From DATFKA01 sp042095835 (GTDB taxonomy: Bacteria; Bacteroidota; Bacteroidia; Chitinophagales; Saprospiraceae), in contig JBELML010000064.1 in assembly GCA_042095835.1 (NCBI GenBank), positions 1 through 33,057 of the forward strand: 33,057 nucleotides of DNA, given 5' to 3'. The notes under the pieces were generated by a model. It searched no databases. It saw nothing but the letters and a program-made list of their open reading frames with translations, and had not been told where the DNA came from. The translations under genes and the position numbers were made by a program. The stretch's first letter is position 1. Every line of letters begins with the position of its first letter. Below, in pieces: positions 8,083-16,295 of the stretch.

Positions 8083-9258
8083 ATGAGCCATACAATTGAA
8101 CAACGATTCAGCATACCCTACGAATACAACATCTACTTTACACAAGACTTATTTGCGCGCTCCAATAAGCTGCTGCTTGACATCATACAAGCACAAAACA
8201 AAAGACTTCCCGCTAAAATTGCGGTACTTATTGATTCGGGCGTACAAGACCATCATACTGATCTAATTGAGCAAATTAAAGCTTATGCTCAAACTCACCA
8301 CAGCCTTCTCTCTCTATGTGCTGAACCCTTGGTAGTGACAGGTGGCGAATCCACCAAAAACACCCTGGATGATGTCCAAAAAGTACTCGAACTCATCAAT
8401 GATGGCAAGGTCGACCGACACGCATTTATCATCGCTATCGGTGGCGGAGCGGTATTAGATATGGCTGGTTTTGCCGCAGCAATCGGACATAGAGGAATTG
8501 GGATTATCAGGGTGCCTACCACTGTACTTGCACAAAATGATTCCGGCGTAGGAGTGAAGAATAGCATCAATTTTTTTGGAAAGAAAAATTTCCTGGGCAC
8601 CTTCGCTCCACCGATTGCGGTGATTAATGATAGTCATTTCTTAGCGAGTTTAGATGATCGTCAGTGGAGAGCGGGCATCTCAGAGGCCATCAAAGTAGCG
8701 CTGATTAAGGATGCTACCTTTTATCATTGGATAGAGGATAATGCCTATGCTTTATCAGAGCGATCATTGGAGCCAATGCAATACCTCATCCATCGCTGTG
8801 CGGAGATGCACGTTGCGCATATCGGTACAGGCGGCGATCCTTTTGAGAAAGGCTCTTCTCGTCCTTTAGATTTTGGGCATTGGGCTGCTCATAAATTGGA
8901 GCAATTGACCAATTTTGAAGTTTTACACGGAGAAGCTGTAGCAATGGGTATCTGCTTGGATGTCGTGTATTCTTATTTGATCGGTTGGGTGGATCAATCT
9001 GTGGTAGCAAGAGTGGTTCATTGTTTTAAGACATTGGGTTTCGAAACGTATCATCCTATGCTTAGTGATGACAATGGCAATGGCGTTAATCCGATCCTGA
9101 TTAATGGTCTGGAAGAATTTAGAGAGCATCTTGGCGGGCAACTCACCATTATGCTCATTGATGAGATTGGCCACGGAGTAGAAGTCCATGAAATGAATAG
9201 CGCGATCATCGCTCAAGCAGTTGATTATTTAAAAGCTACTGTGCCACAGTTGATGTAA
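8083..9258 (+). CDS. eboD: EboD, 3-dehydroquinate synthase-like sugar-phosphate cyclase
   Basis: A 391-residue protein of the DHQ synthase/sugar-phosphate cyclase fold. Residues seen: GGGAVLDMAGF (120-130) and PTTVLAQNDSGVGVK (145-159) for NAD and substrate binding; metal ligands E201 in ISEAIK, H266 in DFGHWAAH, and H282 in LHGEAVAMG; plus H270. The spacing between H266 and H282 (16) equals that in fungal DHQS (271 and 287). Unlike AroB, the Asn three residues before the first His (N268 of fungal DHQS) is D263 and the motif reads GHW, not GHT/GHS. That argues for another sedoheptulose- or heptulose-type substrate rather than shikimate synthesis. It is the fourth gene of the ebo operon, 23 bases after eboC. 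Confidence 0.88.
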   Translation: MSHTIEQRFSIPYEYNIYFTQDLFARSNKLLLDIIQAQNKRLPAKIAVLIDSGVQDHHTDLIEQIKAYAQTHHSLLSLCAEPLVVTGGESTKNTLDDVQKVLELINDGKVDRHAFIIAIGGGAVLDMAGFAAAIGHRGIGIIRVPTTVLAQNDSGVGVKNSINFFGKKNFLGTFAPPIAVINDSHFLASLDDRQWRAGISEAIKVALIKDATFYHWIEDNAYALSERSLEPMQYLIHRCAEMHVAHIGTGGDPFEKGSSRPLDFGHWAAHKLEQLTNFEVLHGEAVAMGICLDVVYSYLIGWVDQSVVARVVHCFKTLGFETYHPMLSDDNGNGVNPILINGLEEFREHLGGQLTIMLIDEIGHGVEVHEMNSAIIAQAVDYLKATVPQLM

Positions 9259-9332
9259 AGCCTTTTATTTTATAAGTCCTACAAATGCCCATTTTAACTC
9301 ATTATCTCCATAAAATCTAGAATTAGAATTGT

Positions 9333-10535
9333 ATGAGAATACAGCATGATACCCATCTCAGCTATTGTACGAATATCCACGCAGGAGAGTCATGGCCAGA
9401 TGTATTACAAAGTCTTAAAGAATATTGCCTGCCGCTCAAAGAAGCCTTGAGTCCGGATGCTCCTTTTGGTATTGGCCTGCGCTTATCCAACCAAAGCGCG
9501 GAACAGCTTAAAGAGGAAGCCACCTTAAAAGCCTTCAAAGATTGGCTCGATGCGCATGGTTTGTATGTTTTTACCATGAATGGCTTTCCCTTTGGAGATT
9601 TTCATTTTACTTCCGTAAAAGACAAAGTCCATCATCCTGATTGGACGACTTCGGAGCGCTTAAACTATACTAAGCATCTTTTTGATATTTTGGCCCAACT
9701 GCTACCTGAAGGTTTGGATGGAGGTGTTTCTACTTCTCCTATTTCTTATAAATATTGGCATGCTTCTGAGGCGGATTTAGAGCAGGCTAAACTTAGGGCT
9801 TGTGAGCAGATGCTAGATTTAGTGGAGCATCTGATTCCTATAAAATTAGCAACGGGCAAGGTACTACACTTAGATATTGAGCCAGAACCAGATGGGATAT
9901 TAGAAGATTGCGCTGGTTTTATTCAGTTTTATAAAGAATATTTATTGAAAATAGCTGCCCCAGAATTAGCTCGAAGAAGAGCAATCCCCTTGGATCAGGC
10001 AGAAGATCATATCAGAGATCACATTCAACTGTGTTATGATGTTTGTCATTTTGCAGTAGGATTTGAGTCGCCTTCCGAAGTGATCGACGCTATTGAAGCA
10101 TTGGATATCGGAGTAGGGAAAATTCAGATTAGTGCAGCCTTGAAAGCAGCCTTAGGACAAGATGATACCGCTGTAGTCCAGGCCCTGGCACCCTTCAATG
10201 AGTCTACTTATCTTCATCAGGTCACTTTACGAGATGAGGAGGATCAACTCTCTTATTATCCAGACTTGGGGGAAGGTCTGGATGCCTTGAAAACTGCTCA
10301 ATATCAAGAGTTGAGAACCCATTTCCATGTGCCAATCTTTACTGAAGCCTATGGAGTATTGCAATCGACTCAAGATCAAATTGTAGAAACCTTACAGCTT
10401 TGGAAAAAGCGCCCTTTTACAAAACATTTGGAAGTGGAAACCTATACCTGGGAGGTGCTTCCAGTGACCGATAAGCTCCCTCTCAGAGATAGCATCGAAC
10501 GAGAATTAAAGTGGGTACTTGGTGTTTTAAAATAG
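9333..10535 (+). CDS. eboE: EboE, xylose-isomerase-like TIM barrel (metabolite traffic protein)
   Basis: A 400-residue TIM-barrel protein, recognised as EboE by LSYCTNIHAGESW (9-21), GIGLRLS, YVFTMNGFPFG, LDIEPEPDG (180-188) and CYDVCHFAVGFE (234-245). E183, D236 and H239 are the kind of residues that bind a divalent metal in xylose-isomerase-like enzymes, so an isomerase or epimerase activity is possible, though none is established for this family. The name 'metabolite traffic protein' comes from the genetic link of ebo to movement of secondary metabolites. No signal peptide. It lies 74 bases after eboD and 51 bases before eboF; the ATG at 9333 precedes the conserved start MRIQHDTHLSYC. Confidence 0.9.
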   Translation: MRIQHDTHLSYCTNIHAGESWPDVLQSLKEYCLPLKEALSPDAPFGIGLRLSNQSAEQLKEEATLKAFKDWLDAHGLYVFTMNGFPFGDFHFTSVKDKVHHPDWTTSERLNYTKHLFDILAQLLPEGLDGGVSTSPISYKYWHASEADLEQAKLRACEQMLDLVEHLIPIKLATGKVLHLDIEPEPDGILEDCAGFIQFYKEYLLKIAAPELARRRAIPLDQAEDHIRDHIQLCYDVCHFAVGFESPSEVIDAIEALDIGVGKIQISAALKAALGQDDTAVVQALAPFNESTYLHQVTLRDEEDQLSYYPDLGEGLDALKTAQYQELRTHFHVPIFTEAYGVLQSTQDQIVETLQLWKKRPFTKHLEVETYTWEVLPVTDKLPLRDSIERELKWVLGVLK

Positions 10536-10586
10536 CGAACCTAAAAGTAGGAACTATTATTCATTAACTCAATAACGCATTCTTCC

Positions 10587-11957
10587 TTGAATAACACAGC
10601 CGTAATCAACATCGTCGCATTAAGCCAACATTTGATAGGCGAACATACGCCGAATATCAAAAACTATCTCGAGTCCAAGGCACAATTGAGTACCATTGAG
10701 CCTGCTTTTCCTGCGGTCACTTGTACGGCGCAAACGACCTATTTAACCGGTAAAAGCCCCTCGGATCACGGGATCGTAGCGAATGGTTGGTATTTTAGAG
10801 AGGAATGTGAGGTGAAATTGTGGCGGCAATCTAATAAGTTGGTGCAGTCACCCAAGCTTTGGGATTTGGCTCGAGCCAAAGATCCTAATTTTACGGTAGC
10901 CAATATGTTTTGGTGGTACAATATGTATTCAAGTGCGGATTATTCGGTGACTCCACGACCACAGTATTTAGCTGATGGCCGAAAAATGCCCGATTGTTAT
11001 GCTCACCCAGCCAGCTTGAGAGATGAATTACAAGTAGCTTTAGGTACCTTTCCTCTGTTCAGTTTTTGGGGCCCGAATACCTCCATCAAATCTAGTCAGT
11101 GGATCGCCGATGCGAGTAAAATGGTTTATCAAAAACATGAACCCAATCTCACCTTGATCTATTTGCCACATTTAGACTATGGTTTGCAAAAATACGATCA
11201 TGATGATCCACGTGTACTCCAAGACCTAAAGGAAATTGATCAGGTAGTCGGAGATTTAATTTCTTTTTTTGATAAAAATGGTGTGCAGACCGTTCTCCTT
11301 TCTGCTTATGGCATAACGCCCGTTTCAAAACCCATCTACCTCAATCGGAGTCTTAGAAAGGCGGGCCTCATTAATGTACGTGTAGAAAGAGGTTTAGAAC
11401 TTCTAGACGCAGGAGCCAGTGATGCTTTTGCGATGGCAGATCACCAAATCGCTCACGTTTATGTGAATGATAAAACCCGTCTTGGCGAGGTGAAGCAACT
11501 ATTAGAACAAGAGGCTGGTATTGAAACCATCTTAGACGAAAAAGGTAAAAAGGAATGGGGCATAGATCATGATAGAGCCGGAGATTTTGTGGTCGTAGCC
11601 GACTCAGATAGTTGGTTCAGTTATTATTATTGGTTGGATGACAAAAAAGCACCTGATTTTGCCAGGAATATAGATATCCATCGCAAACCAGGATATGATC
11701 CCGCAGAGATGTTTTTAGATCCCAAAAAGAAGTTCATTTATCCAAGGATTGCCCTGAAAGTTTTGAAAAAGAAGCTGGGTTTTCGCATGAATATGAATGT
11801 CATCCCATTAGATGCAACCCTCGTTCGTGGATCACATGGGCGTAAACATATCCCCGAAGCTTACAAGCCGATTTATATCAGCCCCAATCAATCTACGACC
11901 AGATTAGAAAGTACGGCGGTATGTGAGGCCATCCTAGGAGAGATTTTTGGGCATTAA
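10587..11957 (+). CDS. eboF: EboF, alkaline phosphatase/NPP-superfamily protein with altered active site
   Basis: A 456-residue protein of the nucleotide pyrophosphatase/phosphodiesterase branch of the alkaline phosphatase superfamily. The nucleophile region EPAFPAVTCTAQTTYLTG (38-55) aligns T45 with the catalytic Thr of NPP enzymes, and PSDHGI (58-63) follows as usual. Several metal or catalytic positions differ: the Asn three after the nucleophile is A48; the D-x3-H site reads D197-x3-Q201; and the SDHG motif reads SAYG (239-242), losing the Asp-His pair. GSHG (415-418) with H417 remains. A reduced or changed metal centre is likely. The start codon is TTG at 10587; no ATG occurs nearby and homology begins at once. 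Confidence 0.87.
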   Translation: MNNTAVINIVALSQHLIGEHTPNIKNYLESKAQLSTIEPAFPAVTCTAQTTYLTGKSPSDHGIVANGWYFREECEVKLWRQSNKLVQSPKLWDLARAKDPNFTVANMFWWYNMYSSADYSVTPRPQYLADGRKMPDCYAHPASLRDELQVALGTFPLFSFWGPNTSIKSSQWIADASKMVYQKHEPNLTLIYLPHLDYGLQKYDHDDPRVLQDLKEIDQVVGDLISFFDKNGVQTVLLSAYGITPVSKPIYLNRSLRKAGLINVRVERGLELLDAGASDAFAMADHQIAHVYVNDKTRLGEVKQLLEQEAGIETILDEKGKKEWGIDHDRAGDFVVVADSDSWFSYYYWLDDKKAPDFARNIDIHRKPGYDPAEMFLDPKKKFIYPRIALKVLKKKLGFRMNMNVIPLDATLVRGSHGRKHIPEAYKPIYISPNQSTTRLESTAVCEAILGEIFGH

Positions 11958-11967
11958 CTCATTGCAT

Positions 11968-12240
11968 ATGAAAAACATCTTAGTTGCGATTATGATCATA
12001 GGGGCATTGCTGTCCTTCGTACAACTTTTCCAAATTCTTCCTCTTGAAGAGGCTTATCTGTATCGAGGTATTGTTTTGACCTGTACAAGTTTTATTCTGA
12101 AGTTGTCTAAGGTTTTCTGTTGCAGGCGAGAAAACAGTATTTTGAGGCTAATCGAGGCAAAAAACGCAAGCTATGCATCGCATAGCTGTCCCGGATTCAC
12201 TCCGGGATTAACGAAGAGTAGCCTTAAAAGATGTTTTTGA
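11968..12240 (+). pseudogene. Small membrane-protein ORF running into element C (probably truncated)
   Basis: An ATG 10 bases after the eboF stop opens MKNILVAIMIIGALLSFVQL..., with hydrophobic stretches at residues 3-18 and 28-42. From about residue 44 the reading frame lies inside palindromic element C, and the translated tail is cysteine- and serine-rich and unlike a protein domain. The likely history is a small membrane gene at the end of the ebo operon whose 3' end was replaced when the element inserted. It could instead be a chance frame. I do not recognise the family. Confidence 0.35.
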
Positions 12241-12270
12241 TAGCCCAACAAGGAAATTTTAAACAGCTTC
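12099..12270. repeat. Palindromic intergenic element C (about 172 bp), downstream of eboF
   Basis: An imperfect inverted repeat. The left arm GAAGTTGTCTAAGG (12099-12112) pairs with the right end, whose reverse complement is GAAGCTGTTTAAAATTTCC (12270-12252). TGTTGCAGGC pairs with GCCCAACAA, and AGGCTA (12145-12150) with TAGCCT (12219-12224). The central hairpin is AGCTATGC-atc-GCATAGCT (12169-12187). AGGCAAAAAACG (12155-12166) and TTAACGAAG (12208-12216) match the core blocks of elements A and B. An extra hairpin, TCCCGGA-ttcac-TCCGGGA (12189-12207), is inserted on the right of the centre. Confidence 0.7.
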
Positions 12271-12365
12271 TCGATCCCTTTTTCTACAAAACCGATCTAA
12301 AAAATAAAAGAGCTCCTTGCAAACAGCATTTATAAGATCCAAAGCCTCTTGTAATAAAAAACGCT

Positions 12366-12869
12366 ATGCATAAATTAGTCAAATCGCTGGTTATTCTCCT
12401 CTTAGCTGGCTTTGCGATCATCTTGTCACCATTTGCGCTAGCTTCGGTAGGGGATCTATTTTATAACTCCTCGGAAGAGTACCAAGGGGAAGCGGCTAGA
12501 GCACCCATTAATGATTTCTTCAATATCGAGCTACCCGAGGAGGCTCAAGTTGAGTCCTTTTACCATAAACCTGGTGTTCTATTTTATCGCTTAGATACGA
12601 AATTTACGCTTCCAGAATCTACCTTTAACCAAACAGCGAATGAGATGATGTCTTGCTTGGGTGCCGATGTATCCGATCTAATCCTTGATGGAGAATCTGG
12701 TGATTTCCAGAGTGGAAAAACAGCAACCAATTATTACGGTTTTAGAAAGAACGAAAATGGTTGGACCGTAAAGTACGCCTGTGGAAAGCCCGATTATGAA
12801 TACAATTTCACGGTCGATAAAAGCAAGGGGTCAATATGGTCTATACATATCGATGCCTATTTTGATTAA
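12366..12869 (+). CDS. Exported protein of unknown function
   Basis: A 167-residue protein. The N-terminus MHKLVKSLVILLLAGFAIILSPFALAS is a good signal peptide with cleavage probably after ALA (residues 24-26), so it should be periplasmic or outer-membrane associated. The mature part is acidic, with an alternating pattern suggesting beta strands (for example GVLFYRLDTKFTLP and NYYGFRKNENGWTVKYACG). It has two cysteines, in MSCLG and YACGK, that could form a disulfide. No family is recognised. It has no close neighbour: element C lies upstream and a 370-base gap downstream. Confidence 0.65.
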   Translation: MHKLVKSLVILLLAGFAIILSPFALASVGDLFYNSSEEYQGEAARAPINDFFNIELPEEAQVESFYHKPGVLFYRLDTKFTLPESTFNQTANEMMSCLGADVSDLILDGESGDFQSGKTATNYYGFRKNENGWTVKYACGKPDYEYNFTVDKSKGSIWSIHIDAYFD

Positions 12870-13239
12870 GAACCCAACATGGCCTCAACATCCGTTATGC
12901 CAATGTTGAATTCTGTAAAAAAATTGACGCTATAGCCGCCATTTTTTCCTTGGAAACGCTCTAATGCTTAACCAACTTTTAAACAATCCCTAGAAGTAGA
13001 TAGACCAAATCTAATAAGTTCTCACCTCGTCCTACTTAGATTTCTAGGCCGTTAACAATGGGTTTGAGAGTGATTAAGAAAAACCTTTATGCCCAGCGAT
13101 ATTTAATCTTGATTGGCCTTCTTTTTGATTTCTTTTTATTTCCACTATTTTAGCAAGGTCCAAAGAAAATTTGTGGCTAAGTCTACTATGTACTTAGCTC
13201 GTTTCTTCATTTTGTGTCCTAGCTAAAAATGGTAGACTT
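12870..13239. other. 370-base intergenic region with three dyads
   Basis: I see no gene here. Three inverted repeats are visible: TCAACAT/ATGTTGA (12885-12909); AAAAAAT, the self-complementary GCTATAGC, ATTTTTT (12917-12947); and AAATCTAATAAGT/ACTTAGATTT with outer CCTAG/CTAGG (12989-13048). The last could be a leader structure or a factor-dependent terminator; none has a clean T-run. A pyrimidine-rich AT stretch (about 13110-13150) precedes the lipoprotein gene and probably includes its promoter, but no convincing promoter boxes were found. Confidence 0.4.
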
Positions 13240-16200
13240 ATGCGATTCAATGCTTTGCTATACTTTCTTATAGCCTCAGGTTTTCTACTGATGCAATGCG
13301 GTACCCAACAAAAAGAATATGTAGGAACTTGGGATTATACCATCACTTATAGCGCGGATGATCAAGATATCGGGGCGCTTGATATCAGTTTTGAAAATGG
13401 AGCCTATCAGGCACAGATATCTTCTCCTTTTTGGAATGCCCGCCCACTCGAGAATTTGGAGGTTCAGGATAGTGCCCTTTCGGGCGTATTTAAATTATAT
13501 GGTAGAGATTGCCTACTGAATGGACGCTTCCGCGGTGATCGCTTTGAGGGGACGCTGGACATGAGAAGGGACGATCCCTTCGACTTCAACGCACAAAAAT
13601 TCATCGAACAATACGATCCCATTGACCGGTCAGCGATATCCTATCTTTTAACTGAAGATGATCTTTCTGATTTTGAAGCGGGTATTGATCATGCTGGTAT
13701 GATTGCTAGTTTTGATGCAGATGGCTTTGAGCGTGGAGAGCGTATTTATAATGCTAATTGCATCAACTGCCACGGTACACCCGAAATCGAAGGTTCTATT
13801 CCCTTATCAAAGAAATTTTGGGCACAACCCTATAAAGCAGGAATAGACCCTTATTCTATGTACCAAACGCTGACTAAAGGCTATGGTTCTATGCCGCCAC
13901 AAGTCACTATGACACCACAAGAAAAGTATGATGTGATCCATTATATTCGAGAAAAATATATCCGCCAAGAGAATCCATCTCAATATTATAAAGGCGGGCA
14001 GCAATATTTAGCGAGTTTGCCAAATGGAAACTCTACAGGGCCCGAGCCTAAGCCCTACCATCCCTGGGCGGACCAAAACTACGGCAACTTCTTTATGAAT
14101 ACCTACGAATTGGCTGATGAGAAGACGGGCCCAAAGCGATTCCATTCTCCTGGACCGACGCCGTATCCTGATGAAGACTATCTTCAGAATAATTTCGCGT
14201 ATAAAGGAATCGCTGTTCGATTGGATCAGGGCGATGGAGGGGTCTCGAATGGGAAAGCTTGGATGGTTTTCGATCATGACCTCATGCGGGTAGCAGGCGG
14301 CTGGATCGGTGAAGGTTTTATCGATTGGAAAGCGATCTTACTTAATGATGAACACGAAACCTACCCTCGTAATGTTGGACAGTTACATTTCGAAACACCA
14401 GTAGGGCCTGGTTTTGCTCATCCCACAAAGGGAGGTTTGGATGATCCTAGATTTACTGCCCGAGACGGTCGGCAGTTTGGACCACTCCCCAGGCAATGGG
14501 TAGATTATAAAGGCCTTTACCAATACGAAGGAAGGTCTATTATTTCGTACACAGTTGGGAAGACGGCATTTTTAGAAGAACTAGGGATGCAGGAAGTGGA
14601 AAAAGATATCTTATTTACCCGCAACCTAGATATTGGCTCCTCTACAAGGGCTATGCAAATGGTCGTAGCCAAGGCACCTGCTCAGGTAGCGGTACGATCT
14701 GGGCAGGCGGAGATATTAGAAGTAGATGGCCAGCTAATGCTGAAGATTCCGGCTGGATCATCGCAGTTGTTGAAGGTAGTGATTGCCGCTCCAGATGTGA
14801 AAAACTTTGATGAAAAAGTCAATAAGGTTTCAGAAGGAGTAGCTTTAAAGGCCTTCACTCAAGGAGGTAAAGCGCTTTATGCAGATCAGATTCTCCAATC
14901 GCCTATTACAGTTGGCAGAGAAGAAGGCCCTTTTGCAGTTGATGTCATGATGCCACCTTTTAACAACCCTTGGTCTTGTAGGATGAAATTAAGCGGCCTT
15001 GATTTTATGGCTGACCCCAACATTGCTGTAGCTTGTGCCACCGACGGTGACATCTGGAAGATTAGCGGATTAACCCAAGGCAATGGACAATTACAGTGGC
15101 AGCGCATAGGTGCAGGTTTGTTTCAGCCGCTAGGGATTAAGGTGATCGAGGAGGAGATATTTGTAACCTGTCGAGATCAGCTAGTAAGACTACAGGATTT
15201 TAATGGAGATGGAGAGACTGACTTCTACGAAAGTTTTAACCACGATCATCAAGTGTCGGATCATTTTCATGAGTTTGCGATGGGACTACAAGCTGATGCT
15301 GCTGGCAATTTATACTATGCCAAAAGCGGGCGTCATGCTAGAGAAGCCCTCATTCCTCAGCACGGCACGCTATTGAAAGTAAGTAAAGATGGCAACGAAA
15401 CGGAAGTATTAGCCAAAGGCTTTAGAGCTGCTAATGGCGTCTGTATTAATCCGGACGGCAGCTTTATTGTCACTGATCAACAAGGCTATTGGAATCCAAT
15501 GAATCGGATCAATTGGATAGAAGGGAAAGGCCGCTTCTATGGTAATATGTGGGGCTACGATCCACCCAAAGATAGCTCCAGAGCAGGAATGGAGCCACCT
15601 ATGGTATGGGTTGATATGGAGTTTGATCGCTCCCCCAGTGAATTGACCTGGGTCGATAGTGAAGCTTGGGGCCCCTTAAATGGCCAATTGCTGAGTTTTT
15701 CATATGGATATGGAGTTATACAATTGGTATTGCATGAGCGGGTCAATGGACAAATGCAAGGCGCTGTAGTTAATCTGCCTGAGATTAAGTTTATGACGGG
15801 TGTGATGCGGGGCCGGTTTAATCCAGGAGATGGCCATTTATACGCCTGTGGAATGTCAGCTTGGGCAACCAATCAGATGATGAAAGGAGGAGGATTGTAT
15901 CGGGTTCGATATACGGGCAAACCTTTAGCGGTGCCTATTGATTTGCAAGTGCAGACAGATGGTGTCGTTTTGACTTTTGAGGACGAACTCGATCCTCAAA
16001 CCATAGCTGAAGTAGCCAATTTCGAAGTCAAAACCTGGGACATCAAGCGAACCAGACGATATGGATCGGATCGGTATAATATCCAGACTTTAAACATTGA
16101 TAAAACGGGCTTAAATGCCAATGGCAAGTCGGTGAAAATCTTTCTACCAGAGATTAAGCCTGTTGACATCATGACGATTGCTTATAAGATCAAGGATGCT

Positions 16201-16284
16201 AAAGGGAATGAATTAGAAGGGATTTTACAGAATACGATCCATAACTTAGGACCTGCTCAAAATCAACAATTAACCTTAAAATAA
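13240..16284 (+). CDS. DUF6797-like cytochrome c lipoprotein with beta-propeller region
   Basis: A 1014-residue envelope protein. The signal ends in the lipobox LLMQC (C20). Residues about 26-110 form a small beta-rich module. A cytochrome c domain follows: haem motif CINCH (C174, C177, H178) and probable axial Met M218 in GYGSMPP. The middle (about 260-480) fits the DUF6797 type seen with Planctomycetes and Bacteroidota cytochromes (WMVFDHDLMRVAGGW, GPLPRQWVDYKGLY). The C-terminal half has propeller-like repeats (AACATDGDIWKI, MGLQADAAGNLYYA, NGVCINPDGSFIVTD), as in putative membrane-bound dehydrogenases. It probably oxidises or passes electrons from a sugar or alcohol substrate; no electron acceptor is encoded nearby. 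It is the first gene of a run of five closely spaced genes. Confidence 0.85.
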   Translation: MRFNALLYFLIASGFLLMQCGTQQKEYVGTWDYTITYSADDQDIGALDISFENGAYQAQISSPFWNARPLENLEVQDSALSGVFKLYGRDCLLNGRFRGDRFEGTLDMRRDDPFDFNAQKFIEQYDPIDRSAISYLLTEDDLSDFEAGIDHAGMIASFDADGFERGERIYNANCINCHGTPEIEGSIPLSKKFWAQPYKAGIDPYSMYQTLTKGYGSMPPQVTMTPQEKYDVIHYIREKYIRQENPSQYYKGGQQYLASLPNGNSTGPEPKPYHPWADQNYGNFFMNTYELADEKTGPKRFHSPGPTPYPDEDYLQNNFAYKGIAVRLDQGDGGVSNGKAWMVFDHDLMRVAGGWIGEGFIDWKAILLNDEHETYPRNVGQLHFETPVGPGFAHPTKGGLDDPRFTARDGRQFGPLPRQWVDYKGLYQYEGRSIISYTVGKTAFLEELGMQEVEKDILFTRNLDIGSSTRAMQMVVAKAPAQVAVRSGQAEILEVDGQLMLKIPAGSSQLLKVVIAAPDVKNFDEKVNKVSEGVALKAFTQGGKALYADQILQSPITVGREEGPFAVDVMMPPFNNPWSCRMKLSGLDFMADPNIAVACATDGDIWKISGLTQGNGQLQWQRIGAGLFQPLGIKVIEEEIFVTCRDQLVRLQDFNGDGETDFYESFNHDHQVSDHFHEFAMGLQADAAGNLYYAKSGRHAREALIPQHGTLLKVSKDGNETEVLAKGFRAANGVCINPDGSFIVTDQQGYWNPMNRINWIEGKGRFYGNMWGYDPPKDSSRAGMEPPMVWVDMEFDRSPSELTWVDSEAWGPLNGQLLSFSYGYGVIQLVLHERVNGQMQGAVVNLPEIKFMTGVMRGRFNPGDGHLYACGMSAWATNQMMKGGGLYRVRYTGKPLAVPIDLQVQTDGVVLTFEDELDPQTIAEVANFEVKTWDIKRTRRYGSDRYNIQTLNIDKTGLNANGKSVKIFLPEIKPVDIMTIAYKIKDAKGNELEGILQNTIHNLGPAQNQQLTLK

Positions 16285-16295
16285 ACACAATATCT

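Noticed and set aside
8083..9258. Shikimate-pathway aroB
   Set aside because: The ebo context and the D263 and GHW differences fit EboD better than housekeeping DHQ synthase.
12189..12207. Intrinsic terminator of the ebo operon
   Set aside because: The TCCCGGA/TCCGGGA hairpin has no following T-run and lies inside palindromic element C.
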